From positions 1-64,000 of the forward strand of contig JADGEH010000010.1 of the NCBI GenBank assembly GCA_016744475.1: DNA of 64,000 bases, written 5' to 3'. Position 1 is the first letter of the stretch. Each line of letters begins with the position of its first letter. The position numbers were made by a program, and so were the translations under genes. Positions 1 through 8,568 of this stretch are shown here, in pieces. Source of the stretch: Thiotrichales bacterium. Its GTDB lineage: Bacteria; Pseudomonadota; Gammaproteobacteria; Beggiatoales; Beggiatoaceae. Under the pieces are notes generated by a model that had not been told where the DNA came from, searched no databases, and worked only from the letters and a program-made list of their open reading frames with translations.

Positions 1-149
1 GAAGATGGGGAATCGAAGCGAAAATGCGCCATTTTGAGGCAGGTTTTTCGGTTTTTTAAGGCGAATAGCGGGCTATTTGTTGATAAAAAGCGGAAAACCG
101 GGCCAAAAGGGCGGGTTTGCAGCCGATTATCCCGTTTTCGTATAGGCTC
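1..149 (+). repeat. Family 1 MITE-like element, copy A (left 10 bp cut by window edge)
   Basis: The copy matches the 159-bp element at 61621-61779 from its base 11 onward and ends in GTATAGGCTC, followed by TGA. Flanking bases of the TNA type agree with the 3-bp duplications of other copies. The element is continuous with the toxin reading frame. Confidence 0.9.
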
Positions 150-285
150 TGAGCCTTTGAGTTCAAATTTAGCAGGTTTGTATAAATTAAGAGTGGGTGA
201 CTATCGTGTTGTTTATGAAGTCTTTGCAGAAGAACACTACTTAGTTATTCACAAAATTGGACATCGGCGAGAAGTGTATCGTTGA
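1..285 (+). CDS. RelE/ParE-type toxin, C-terminal part, with in-frame repeat insertion (5' end outside window)
   Basis: Frame 1 is open from the first base to the TGA at 283-285. Residues encoded after base 150 match the end of the RelE/ParE toxin fold: LAGLYKLRVGDYRVVYEV, then a closing IGHRREVYR. Family members of this type cleave mRNA or inhibit gyrase and are paired with an antitoxin; no antitoxin gene is visible here. The residues before base 150 come entirely from a family 1 repeat, which is open in the same frame. The normal N-terminal helices must lie upstream or be lost. A TTG at 34 inside the repeat could act as a start, but reading through from upstream is more natural. The fused product may be inactive. 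Confidence 0.7.
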   Translation, partial: EDGESKRKCAILRQVFRFFKANSGLFVDKKRKTGPKGRVCSRLSRFRIGSEPLSSNLAGLYKLRVGDYRVVYEVFAEEHYLVIHKIGHRREVYR

Positions 286-529
286 TTCAATGAGGAGAAT
301 AGTGAGTAGGGTGGAATAGGCGCGACGGGTATTGGGTGTTTAACTCAGGCTTTATCGCGCTGTATTCCACCAGGTAGATGCAGCCATTTTTATAAACTTG
401 TCCCGAATGTTTCACAAGCCCATCCTTTTTCATAATCCCAGACTTATGATGAGCAATGCTGTAGCCACTTTGAATACTTTTTTAATTTTTTGGACGGCTT
501 TTGCCCACCCTACGATGAGGTAAACAACC
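286..529. repeat. Gap before rnfE with a short inverted repeat
   Basis: No gene is seen. GTAGGGTGG at 306-314 is answered by CCACCCTAC at 505-513, which suggests a decayed short mobile element between the toxin and rnfE. The right end lies 16 bp upstream of the rnfE start. Confidence 0.4.
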
Positions 530-1234
530 ATGACCAGCTTAAGCTATACCCGCATTGCCAAAGACGGCATTTGGGACAATAACATTATTTTTGCGCAGGC
601 TTTGGGCTTGTGCCCGCTGCTGGCGGTGACGAGCAATGCCAGTAATGGTTTGGGCATGGGCTTGGCTTCCACGGCGGTGTTAGTGGCTTCTGGCGCTTTG
701 ATCTCGGTGTCGCGGGACATTATTAGTCCGCAGGTGCGCATTCCGGTGTTTATTTTGATTATTGCCACATTAGTGACTTTAGTGGATTTAGCGATGAATG
801 CTTGGGTGCATGATTTGTATAAGGTGTTGGGTTTGTTTATTCCGCTGATTGTAACGAACTGCGCGGTATTAGGCCGCGCTGAGTCTTTTGCTTCGCGCAA
901 TTCGGTGTTGCCTGCGGCCTTTGATGGTTTGATGATGGGTTTAGGTTTTACGATGGTGCTGGTGGTGTTAGGCGCGATGCGGGAGATGCTCGGTACGGGG
1001 ACTTTGTTTGCTAATGCAGCACTCTTGTTGGGCGATTGGGCGGCCTTTTTGGAATTGACTTTGATTCCTGATTATAAAGGATTTTTGTTAATTATTTTGC
1101 CGCCCGGTGGGTTTATGGTGCTGGGCTTTTTGCTGGCAGGTAAACGTATGATTGACCGCAATGCGGAGCTAAAACGAGCGGCGGCGGCTGAAGCAGAAGC
1201 GGATGAAGCATTGTTCTCAGCCACCACTGCGTAA
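530..1234 (+). CDS. rnfE: Electron transport complex subunit RnfE (RsxE)
   Basis: RnfE is an integral membrane subunit of the Rnf complex, which couples ferredoxin:NAD oxidoreduction to ion movement across the inner membrane. The 234-residue protein has about six hydrophobic segments. Typical family motifs are visible: GIWDNN at residues 13-18, ALGLCPLLAVT near 25, the Rnf/Nqr-type segment GLFIPLIVTNCAVLGRA near 105-121, and REMLGTG near 150. The C-terminal tail is charged and Ala/Glu-rich. rnfH follows after 17 bp. The upstream rnfABCDG genes are not in this window; a toxin fragment and repeats lie where rnfG would be expected. Confidence 0.95.
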   Translation: MTSLSYTRIAKDGIWDNNIIFAQALGLCPLLAVTSNASNGLGMGLASTAVLVASGALISVSRDIISPQVRIPVFILIIATLVTLVDLAMNAWVHDLYKVLGLFIPLIVTNCAVLGRAESFASRNSVLPAAFDGLMMGLGFTMVLVVLGAMREMLGTGTLFANAALLLGDWAAFLELTLIPDYKGFLLIILPPGGFMVLGFLLAGKRMIDRNAELKRAAAAEAEADEALFSATTA

Positions 1235-1251
1235 AAACGGAGGAAGCCATC

Positions 1252-1515
1252 ATGAATGTAGGTATTGCTTACGCGGATAAATTTAAGCAATTGTGGTTAA
1301 AGCTGGAAGTGCCTAATGAGAGTACGGTGCAAGATGTGATTGATCACTCAGGTATTTTGGATAAGTTTCCTGAGATTGATCTGGACACGCAGAAAGTGGG
1401 TGTTTTCGGCAAAGTGACTAAACTATCTGCCAAGGTTGCAGACGGTGCCAGAGTGGAAATTTATCGAGAAATTACGGCTGATCCTGAGTTGGTCGAGCGC
1501 CGAGATACGGAATAA
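1252..1515 (+). CDS. rnfH: RnfH family ubiquitin-like protein
   Basis: This 87-residue protein belongs to the RnfH (UPF0125) family, which has a beta-grasp ubiquitin-like fold. The family opens with an IAYA motif and carries a KVGVFGK segment, seen here at residues 4-7 and 48-54. A GGAGG ribosome site lies 8 bp before the ATG. Close spacing behind rnfE supports co-transcription with the Rnf operon. The biochemical role of RnfH is not settled. Confidence 0.92.
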   Translation: MNVGIAYADKFKQLWLKLEVPNESTVQDVIDHSGILDKFPEIDLDTQKVGVFGKVTKLSAKVADGARVEIYREITADPELVERRDTE

Positions 1516-1564
1516 TGACACCTGCGTGACCTATTGGCGGTCACGAGGCTTAAGGAGTCCATTT

Positions 1565-2173
1565 TTAAGGTGGAAAGACGGACATGGGGCGGGACATTTG
1601 GTTGACGTTGTGCCCCATCTGACCTACCGCTGAGTTTAAGTCGATAAACTTGGCATTCATCTGTTGCATATCGCTACGCATCACTTGCATTTGTTGATCA
1701 ATGGTGCTCATGTTGCCTTCAATCTTTTGCATGTAGACATCCATTTTTTTCATGTCTTGCCCCATGCCAGCCACTGATTCATTCATATTGGGCATGGTGG
1801 CGACATATTGCCGCATAGCACCGACTGAATTTTCCATGCCCTGCATGTGGTTCGCAATGAGTCCAAAATCTTGATGCATTTGTTTCATGTTGGTGAGCAT
1901 ATTCTCCATGCTGCTGGTGATACCCCCCATTTTTGAGGTGAAGGTATTAACTAAAAACAGCATGGCAATGATTAGGATGACCAAACCAATCATGGTAAAG
2001 CGCACAATCTGCGTAGTGCGCCGACCAATGCGTATAATCACTTGTTCTTGATGGGTGAAAAGTTGTTCAAAGCTTGCCATGATGTTGCAGGCAATCTTTT
2101 CTAATTGGGCTTCGTGGGTATCGCAATGATCTGTGTTTTCAGTCACTTCTGACTCTGTATCTGATGCAGGCAT
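1565..2173 (-). CDS. Met-rich single-pass membrane coiled-coil protein
   Basis: Function not recognised. The 202-residue protein has a cytosolic N-terminal part of about 60 residues, one transmembrane segment (roughly residues 60-80, MIGLVILIIAMLFLV) and a long Met/Gln-rich heptad region to the end. The C terminus is SRPMSVFPP. It is a paralogue of the gene just upstream (2206-2796), with the same layout and a similar ending, SRPARMMPFNW. The two are 32 bp apart and close the run that begins at yceI. A structural or partner role for the membrane sensor proteins encoded upstream is a guess. Confidence 0.75.
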   Translation of the reverse strand: MPASDTESEVTENTDHCDTHEAQLEKIACNIMASFEQLFTHQEQVIIRIGRRTTQIVRFTMIGLVILIIAMLFLVNTFTSKMGGITSSMENMLTNMKQMHQDFGLIANHMQGMENSVGAMRQYVATMPNMNESVAGMGQDMKKMDVYMQKIEGNMSTIDQQMQVMRSDMQQMNAKFIDLNSAVGQMGHNVNQMSRPMSVFPP

Positions 2174-2205
2174 GAGTATCCTTGCTCCTTGAAAATCCTT
2201 GTGGC

Positions 2206-2796
2206 TTACCAGTTAAAAGGCATCATGCGGGCTGGGCGGCTTAAGGTGTCTACATTATGTTGCATGAAAAAGACGGATTGATTCATCTGTGAAAAGACAT
2301 GATTCATGCTGCCCACATTCTGCGTTATCGTCTCCATGCTGCCAGTCATATTCCCCATATTGCCATCCATGTTTTGCATCGTCTGGGTCATTTCGCTCAA
2401 TGTTTGTCGCATCTGGCTAACGCTGTTGTCGATAGCGGGCAAACTGGCTACATCTTGGCTCATCACTCCCACATCGCTTTGCATTTGATCGACATTGAGT
2501 GTGACGCGGTCAAAATTTTCGCGCATGGCATACATATGCTCATCCATGCCTTGCATCATGTTCCTGATTTTCGACATATCAAATGTCAGGGTATAAATCA
2601 TAAAAAACAAAAAAGGGGTCAAGATGATAGCGGAGATAAAGGAAACGCGAATAATCAGGTTAGTCGTCATCGTAATGCGCTGACTGGCGGCACTGGTTTG
2701 ACTAAATTTTCCAGCTACGTCATGAGTTTGCCGTTCTATGATTTGGAAGGCGAAAACAATACGGTCAAGATCGCTATCGTTTGATGTTGAATTCAT
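2206..2796 (-). CDS. Met-rich single-pass membrane coiled-coil protein, paralogue of 1565-2173
   Basis: Function not recognised. It has 196 residues, with a hydrophobic segment near residues 50-70 followed by a coiled coil unusually rich in Met, Gln and Asn. Repeated MxxMxxN-type heptads run to the C terminus. The gene lies 34 bp after the diguanylate cyclase on the same strand, so it is probably in the same transcription unit. The sequence and layout of the pair point to a local duplication. Confidence 0.75.
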   Translation of the reverse strand: MNSTSNDSDLDRIVFAFQIIERQTHDVAGKFSQTSAASQRITMTTNLIIRVSFISAIILTPFLFFMIYTLTFDMSKIRNMMQGMDEHMYAMRENFDRVTLNVDQMQSDVGVMSQDVASLPAIDNSVSQMRQTLSEMTQTMQNMDGNMGNMTGSMETITQNVGSMNHVFSQMNQSVFFMQHNVDTLSRPARMMPFNW

Positions 2797-2830
2797 GATG
2801 CGGGTTCCAGGTTAAAAGAAGAGGGGTATT

Positions 2831-4342
2831 TTACCCTTGTCTGAAGGTATTTTTGCCTGCTTTTTTCGCATCATACAAAGCATGATCGGCACGTCGAAAA
2901 GCACGGTCGTCGTTTTCTTCGGGGTTTTCACCGTCAATAAAGGTAAAGCCAAAGCTTAATGTGCATTGAGGATATTGCGCGAACTGTTGTTGCTGGCCTT
3001 GCATAAAGTCGTTGCGCACCCGTTCTAACCATTGAGTAATACGGGTGTGCTGTGTATTAAACAAGATGCAGGCAAACTCATCTCCGCCTAAGCGGGCGCA
3101 AAATTCTGTTTGTGGGTTGTGATGCTTGAGTAAAATCCGCGCCAGCAATTTGAGGATTTCATCACCGACAGGATGTCCGGCGGTGTCATTAAGCAATTTA
3201 AAACCATCTAAGTCGAGCAAAATCAAGGCAATGGACATACCGTCTCGCGCCTCCGTCATGGCTTGCTGGAGGGCATTTTGATAAGCACGGCGATTGGCTA
3301 ATTGAGTCAGTTCATCAGTGCGGCTTAAATGTTCAAGTTCTTGATGGGCTTGTTGAATTTTTTCTGCGGTAGGACGAATAGCCGCCAGCATTTTAGCGGT
3401 TTCTTGTAAGCGCGGTGCCAATGCGAAATCTTGTACCGGACGCGATTCAGCAATATGGCTGACCAGTTCTTTGAGCGCTTCAAAATCCGATAAATAATCA
3501 CGCATCAATAGGCGTTGAGTGACAGCGACTACACCGATGGTGAGTAGAAACCCTGCACCGAGAGAAATTAAGACAATAATGAGTTGGCTATGGTCGGTTT
3601 CATGGATTTGGCGAATTTCTAATTGCCAATGACTCGGATAAACACGAATGCGGCGCGTGAGTTGCCATTGTTGTTGAGCGTTGTTTTTGGTATGGCTACG
3701 GGCGGCATAAATGAGTTGCTCTCGCCCATCCATCACTCGTACTTGAAGGCTGCTTTGTGTAGGCAAGTATAATTGCTTGAAAGTGTCCTCTAATAATTTC
3801 AAACTAATGGTGAGATATAGAACGCCTAAGACCTGTTCTTTATCTTGAATCAGAGTGTAGAGATCAAAATGTTTTTCTTGACCATTGGGTGAAGAGTGCA
3901 ACCGTGCAGGCATAGGGTGTTTGTTTAAATAGTCTATATCCGACAAGCGTTCCATTTGAGCTTGGCATTGCGGTAATAAGGTGGCGGGCACCGTGTCCAA
4001 CCATTGCCCCTGTGCATTTTGTATATTTAACGCTAAAACATGAGGTAATGATGCGCGGTGAGAAGCTATCCATTGCAGAGCAGTGTGGGGAGCGGGATGT
4101 TTTAATAATTGGTGTAGCGATGTTTGTTGTGCCCAATGTTCTAGGATGTTTTGGTAGGTTTTCAGGCGTTCGGCTATCAGTTGTGCATCTTGATGAGCCG
4201 CTTGCACTAAGCTATCTCCCGCATCTTGGTGATGAATGGTGTATAAGGACCAACTGTTGTAAAGCATGGTAGCAGCGAGTAAACAACTAATCAGTGCTGC
4301 AACAGCGTAAATCACTGGACGGACAAAGCGGGAATGCGGCAT
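2831..4342 (-). CDS. Membrane GGDEF diguanylate cyclase
   Basis: The predicted activity is synthesis of c-di-GMP from two GTP. The 503-residue protein has an N-terminal transmembrane segment (about 10-30), a periplasmic sensor region of about 220 residues (dCACHE-like in size), a second transmembrane segment near 256-278, a short linker helix and a C-terminal GGDEF domain. The catalytic motif is RLGGDEFACIL, and DLDGFKLLND is the usual nucleotide-binding segment. The allosteric RxxD site is absent at its normal place before GGDEF, so product inhibition of that kind is not expected. The start lies 6 bp after the stop of the SLOG/SLATT gene, which suggests translational coupling. Confidence 0.93.
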   Translation of the reverse strand: MPHSRFVRPVIYAVAALISCLLAATMLYNSWSLYTIHHQDAGDSLVQAAHQDAQLIAERLKTYQNILEHWAQQTSLHQLLKHPAPHTALQWIASHRASLPHVLALNIQNAQGQWLDTVPATLLPQCQAQMERLSDIDYLNKHPMPARLHSSPNGQEKHFDLYTLIQDKEQVLGVLYLTISLKLLEDTFKQLYLPTQSSLQVRVMDGREQLIYAARSHTKNNAQQQWQLTRRIRVYPSHWQLEIRQIHETDHSQLIIVLISLGAGFLLTIGVVAVTQRLLMRDYLSDFEALKELVSHIAESRPVQDFALAPRLQETAKMLAAIRPTAEKIQQAHQELEHLSRTDELTQLANRRAYQNALQQAMTEARDGMSIALILLDLDGFKLLNDTAGHPVGDEILKLLARILLKHHNPQTEFCARLGGDEFACILFNTQHTRITQWLERVRNDFMQGQQQQFAQYPQCTLSFGFTFIDGENPEENDDRAFRRADHALYDAKKAGKNTFRQG

Positions 4343-4348
4343 GTAGTT

Positions 4349-6400
4349 TTAGGCTTTTATGTCTGACGGCAAAGGCTTAGCCGTCTTATCAGAGGATGAA
4401 TCCACGGGTACGGCAAGTGTTTTTGTTGGCAACGAAGGCGGGTTGTTCTTTGTAGCCACCACATCCCCTTGTTGCTCTAACTGTTTCAATGCTTCAGCCT
4501 GTTCCTCGCGTAACTCAGTAAAGGCTTCTTGCATATCCTGCATCCAACCACTGAATTCACTGTAAAGAATGCGCTCAGTTTGTTGTACTAACATATCAAT
4601 ATTGATTTGTTCTTCTTGCTCAGCCGCTGATAAAGCAATCCACCAACTGCGAACATTCGACAACTGTGTCGCCGCTTGATTATGGGTGAGTAACGTGGCC
4701 TCTATTTGTTGATATTCAAGGTAAGTGCCTAATGCAGCCACCAATGATCCGGTTAAAGCAATCCATAATTCTAAACCGAGTGCAGCGAGTAAGGTACCTA
4801 CCCCACCAAAGAGATAAATCAACCATTGTAAGTGTTTTAATCGACGTTCTAGTTTTTGTGTTTTAGATCGATAGTAGTTGTATTGATCATCTAAACGATA
4901 GGTAAGGTATTGTTCTGGGTTTAAGCGGCTTAGTCCATCATCGTTGTCTGCGGTGCTATATTTGGGCGGTAAAACACCTTTGTAATTATTCAACGCAGAA
5001 ATATTGACTTCAGTTTGCATTAAACGGGTGCTAATGGTTTGTAATTGTTCAGCCAGTTTTACTTCACGGGATTTTTTAGGTTGATGGGTATTTTGCGCAT
5101 TATAAATTTCAGCCTTAGCTCGATAGCGAAAAATTTCTCGTTTGACCGCTTCTGCACTGCCTCGCAATAACAACCATTTAGAACCCGCATTAAAACGAGT
5201 GGCGGCAGCCAGTAGCATAGTCACAAGAATGGGAATAATGATGATGATATATCTTAATAATTCACTGGTTAAATTGAAAATATCACCCCAACGTTCTGTG
5301 CTGAATAAACCTTTTAACGGTTCTATCATTTCCTTGGGAAACACTGATTTATGCACTGCCAGTTCTACTTGACCGCTATTAGCATTAGCTAATAACAACA
5401 TTTCATTAATACTTGATTGTGAGAGCGCACAAAAAGTACCGAGCACGCCTAGAATTAAAATAGAAAATTGAATTTTTTTGAAAGCCTTTTGATGGCGATT
5501 AGCATTAGCGTCATACAATGCAAAACGTTCCCAGGCGAGATGCAAAGTAGAATCACCGCGCAATAAGCGACGAATCATGCGTTGTAGTTCTTCTACCCGC
5601 GCATCCACTGGAAATAAAAATAAACGTCCATCATTAATGATTTCTGCCAAACGCGGATCAGCAATAAAATCAGGTCGCTCTTGATGCAACTGACTGATTT
5701 CATCCGCCAAACGTCCGCTGCCTGAGACCACAATAATCGGCCAACCCATGCGCACGCTGTGCAACACTTCATTGCAGGCTAAATCACCGCCATTCACCAA
5801 CACCGTTAAGACCGGGCGATTAGGCGCGAGCGCCGTGGCTAATTCATACATCACCTCGGTTTCGCCGCCCCAACGCGGGGTATCAACCAACACAAAATGT
5901 GAATGATGCGGTTCTAACTCACAGGCTTCTGCTTGAAGGGCAGGCTCAATCTCAGGGCCGCCGGGATAGCGCACTAAAGGACTCGGTGCCACCCCGATTA
6001 AACGCGATTTAGAACCGCGATCCGCCACCCCTTGTCCCATCATCGCCATCACGCCAGAATCCGAGCCACCATCGATCAAATCCGCCCCAATTTCTGCCGC
6101 AGTACGGGCAATACCGCGACTAAATAACTGCATCAGGCGTTTATCCAGATGGACATCCAGATCACGGCTTTGATCCAATAAGCTGGCTCCCCCCGAAATC
6201 ATGATCAACGCCTTTGCCGGCTGCTCAAAGCCCAATGCCTGCAATATATATTCAGCTTGAGCATCAGCCGTGACTTCAACGGCTGTGGCGTGATGATGCT
6301 CAAATTCAATCGGGATCAAAGAAGATACACCGGTTGATTGATCCATCGAGTGCTTCACTGTTGTTGAACTATTGAGCGGGGCGGCATGGGCATCGGTCAT
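4349..6400 (-). CDS. SLOG (LSDAT, TRPM-like) sensor fused to SLATT/DUF4231-like membrane region
   Basis: The 683-residue protein has two parts. Residues about 60-290 look like the prokaryotic LSDAT branch of the SLOG superfamily, related to the N-terminal region of TRPM channels. The supporting motifs are LIDGGSDSGVMAMMGQ (108-123) and VLVNGGDLACNEVL (200-213), followed by PIIVVSGSGRLADEI. These families are proposed to bind nucleotide-derived ligands. Residues 311-330 and 384-402 are transmembrane. A further helical hairpin follows at about 524-562, within a region of SLATT/DUF4231 type (WLLLRGSAEAVKREIF, then a conserved WW near 586). SLATT proteins are proposed pore-forming effectors. The gene overlaps galU by 4 bp and is followed after 6 bp by a diguanylate cyclase. 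Domain names are from memory of motifs. Confidence 0.82.
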   Translation of the reverse strand: MTDAHAAPLNSSTTVKHSMDQSTGVSSLIPIEFEHHHATAVEVTADAQAEYILQALGFEQPAKALIMISGGASLLDQSRDLDVHLDKRLMQLFSRGIARTAAEIGADLIDGGSDSGVMAMMGQGVADRGSKSRLIGVAPSPLVRYPGGPEIEPALQAEACELEPHHSHFVLVDTPRWGGETEVMYELATALAPNRPVLTVLVNGGDLACNEVLHSVRMGWPIIVVSGSGRLADEISQLHQERPDFIADPRLAEIINDGRLFLFPVDARVEELQRMIRRLLRGDSTLHLAWERFALYDANANRHQKAFKKIQFSILILGVLGTFCALSQSSINEMLLLANANSGQVELAVHKSVFPKEMIEPLKGLFSTERWGDIFNLTSELLRYIIIIIPILVTMLLAAATRFNAGSKWLLLRGSAEAVKREIFRYRAKAEIYNAQNTHQPKKSREVKLAEQLQTISTRLMQTEVNISALNNYKGVLPPKYSTADNDDGLSRLNPEQYLTYRLDDQYNYYRSKTQKLERRLKHLQWLIYLFGGVGTLLAALGLELWIALTGSLVAALGTYLEYQQIEATLLTHNQAATQLSNVRSWWIALSAAEQEEQINIDMLVQQTERILYSEFSGWMQDMQEAFTELREEQAEALKQLEQQGDVVATKNNPPSLPTKTLAVPVDSSSDKTAKPLPSDIKA

Positions 6401-7287
6401 TTGCAGAATTTTCCTTTACACAGTGCTTCCAAATAACTATGAAAAGCTTCTCGTAAATTAGGATGTTGCAAAGCAAATTCAGTCGTGGCTTTCAAATAAC
6501 CCAATTTACTGCCGCAATCAAAACGCTTACCGTTAAATTCATAGGCCAGCACCGTGCTGTCATGTTTGATTTGTTCAGCAATCGCATCGGTTAATTGAAT
6601 TTCTCCGCCTGCACCTTTAGGAATCGTCTGTAAATGCTCAAAAATATCAGGGTTTAAGATATAACGTCCCACCACAGCTAATTCCGAAGGCGCTTTATCC
6701 GGTGCGGGCTTTTCAACAATCCCGGTTAAACCACTCACTCGCTCATACATCGGCTTAGGCGACACAATGCCGTATTTGCTGGTTTCTGCACGTTCCACTT
6801 TCTCCACGGCTAAGACACCCGCTTCATGTTTTGCATACACATCCACCATTTGTCCTAAACAACTTTGTTCACCCCCATCAATTAAATCATCGGCGAGAAT
6901 CACTGCAAAAGGTTCATTGCCCACCGCAGGTTGAGCACACAACACTGCATGGCCTAAACCCAGTGCTTCAGGTTGGCGGATGTAAATACAAGATACACCG
7001 TCAGGTACCAAGTGACGAATCATATCTAGCATTTCAAACTTACCGCGACTTCGCAGTTCATTTTCCAACTCCGTGTTGCGATCAAAATGATCTTCAATCG
7101 CTCGCTTACTGCTGCTAGTGATAAAAATCATTTGCTCAATGCCCGCATCTAGCGCTTCTTCCACGGCATATTGAATCAAAGGTTTATCAACAACAGGCAA
7201 CATTTCTTTAGGACTGGCCTTAGTAGCAGGTAAAAAACGAGTACCTAGACCGGCGACAGGAAATACAGCGGTGCGGATTTTTTGCAT
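6397..7287 (-). CDS. galU: UTP--glucose-1-phosphate uridylyltransferase
   Basis: GalU makes UDP-glucose from UTP and glucose 1-phosphate, feeding envelope polysaccharide and glycolipid synthesis. The 296-residue length is typical. The nucleotidyltransferase signature is clear: AVFPVAGLGTRFLPATKASP at residues 7-26, with LPVVDKPLIQYAVEEA after it, and later GIVEKP and GGEIQLTDAI. The stop overlaps the start of the SLOG/SLATT gene by 4 bp (ATGA type), so the two are translationally coupled. yceI ends 10 bp upstream. Confidence 0.97.
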   Translation of the reverse strand: MQKIRTAVFPVAGLGTRFLPATKASPKEMLPVVDKPLIQYAVEEALDAGIEQMIFITSSSKRAIEDHFDRNTELENELRSRGKFEMLDMIRHLVPDGVSCIYIRQPEALGLGHAVLCAQPAVGNEPFAVILADDLIDGGEQSCLGQMVDVYAKHEAGVLAVEKVERAETSKYGIVSPKPMYERVSGLTGIVEKPAPDKAPSELAVVGRYILNPDIFEHLQTIPKGAGGEIQLTDAIAEQIKHDSTVLAYEFNGKRFDCGSKLGYLKATTEFALQHPNLREAFHSYLEALCKGKFCK

Positions 7288-7297
7288 CAGAAAGTCC

Positions 7298-7885
7298 TTA
7301 CTGCTTAAAGATTAAAACAAAACTCACAGGTACCGCCATGCTGATACTTGGCAAACCTGCTAATTCACGCAATTTTTCAATACCTTGTGCTAATTGAAAA
7401 TGCCGTGCATCGACGACTAAAGGCGCATAGCTACTGACTTGCAAGGTCTGCTCATTGAGCTTACTCACAGCTAATTCCGCAGGCATTTTTTGTTCGATAC
7501 CGTGCAGGCTAAAAGTGCCTTCCACCGTTAAAGTGAGCATTGCACCCACCGCCAACTGCTCTAGCTTATCTACTTCCAGTTGCGCAGAAAATTCAGCCGC
7601 TGGAAAAAGGTTAGTTTTAAATAAAATGTCGCGCATCCGTTGATCACGGATATCCACCTGAGTTTTCACGCTACCCAGTTGAATACTCAAAGTCGCCTGC
7701 CCTTTATCATCGACTTCACCGCTTAATGTCGTAAAGTGATTAATTTCAGCAATATCCCCCTTTTTAATCGAAATATAGCTCAAACGTGACTGAGCGTTAT
7801 CCAATTGCCAAGCCGCTTGAGCGGCGAGGCTGCTGAGGCTGAAAATGACGGCTAAACTAGCCGTTTTGAAAAAATTTAAACGCAT
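7298..7885 (-). CDS. YceI family periplasmic lipid-binding-like protein
   Basis: YceI proteins are secreted lipocalin-like barrels that bind isoprenoid-type lipids. The start at 7885 gives a signal peptide (MRLNFFKTASLAVIFSLSS, cleavage near AQA-AW) and has an AAGGAA ribosome site 8 bp upstream. A longer reading to 7945 would run into repeat sequence and is rejected. Family features include an early SRLSYISIKKG strand, the central MRDILFKTNLFPAAEF, and TLTVEGTFSLHG. It is the first gene of a run continuing with galU. A repeat begins 40 bp upstream of the start. Confidence 0.88.
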   Translation of the reverse strand: MRLNFFKTASLAVIFSLSSLAAQAAWQLDNAQSRLSYISIKKGDIAEINHFTTLSGEVDDKGQATLSIQLGSVKTQVDIRDQRMRDILFKTNLFPAAEFSAQLEVDKLEQLAVGAMLTLTVEGTFSLHGIEQKMPAELAVSKLNEQTLQVSSYAPLVVDARHFQLAQGIEKLRELAGLPSISMAVPVSFVLIFKQ

Positions 7886-7973
7886 AGCATGATTCCTTAA
7901 ATTGTGATCACATGAAAAAAAGCCTAGGAGGCTGTCCGAAGACAAGGCAGTGTAGCGAAGAACGCTTCACTAA

Positions 7974-8132
7974 GAGCCTATACGAAGATGGGGAATCGAA
8001 GCGAAAATTTGCCATTTTGAGGCAGTTTTTTCGGTTTTTTAAGGCGAATAGCGAGCTATTTAACGAAAAAAAGCGGAAAACCTGACCAAAAGGGCGGGTT
8101 TGCAGCCGATTATCCCATTTTCGTATAGGCTC
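7974..8132 (+). repeat. Family 1 MITE-like element, copy B (159 bp)
   Basis: The element is complete from GAGCCTATACGAA to TTCGTATAGGCTC, with TAA on both sides as a 3-bp target duplication. It sits inside the larger nested block upstream of yceI. Confidence 0.92.
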
Positions 8133-8247
8133 TAAACATTCAATATCGGGCTAGATTACCTCAATCACCCAAGTGCCTCAATTGCCAAGCGCATTAGAAC
8201 TAGGACAGCCCTAGGCTCTGTTGACATTTGCAGGCAGCAGCTTTTAA

Positions 8248-8568
8248 CTCGTTCCCATGCGGCGCATCACTGCCATTCAGTGAAGCCCAGTAGCATTGCA
8301 AGCAGTTGATTTTATTCCCCCTCCTCGAAGGAGGGGGCTAGGGGGTGGTGAACAATAGCAGCCTTCTTTAATGTATTTTTAAGGAATGTTGCCTTTCATC
8401 ACCACCCCTCAATCCCCTCCTTGAAGGAGGGGACGCTCACCGCTTAAATTCAAAGTCTTTTTTCTTAAGTTAATGGCGGTGGGGCGTTGCCTTGAGCCAT
8501 ATGGATGCCTCCTCGTTGGGGCTAAAAATCCTTCACTGAATGGCAGTGATACGGCGCATGGGAACGAG
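8248..8568. repeat. Palindromic element with CTCGTTCCCATGCG ends
   Basis: The left end CTCGTTCCCATGCGGCGCAT is answered by its imperfect complement ending at 8568, and CACTGCCATTCAGTG is part of both ends. Inside are two GGAGGGG-type hairpins (near 8310-8335 and 8408-8432) that are also inverted copies of each other. Related elements occur at 43498-43935 and 52793-53031. Confidence 0.7.

Noticed and set aside
2299-2784. Plus-strand open frame of 161 codons, His/Ile-rich
   Set aside because: It lies opposite the minus-strand Met-rich coiled-coil gene; the His and Ile richness is the complement of ATG-rich codons.
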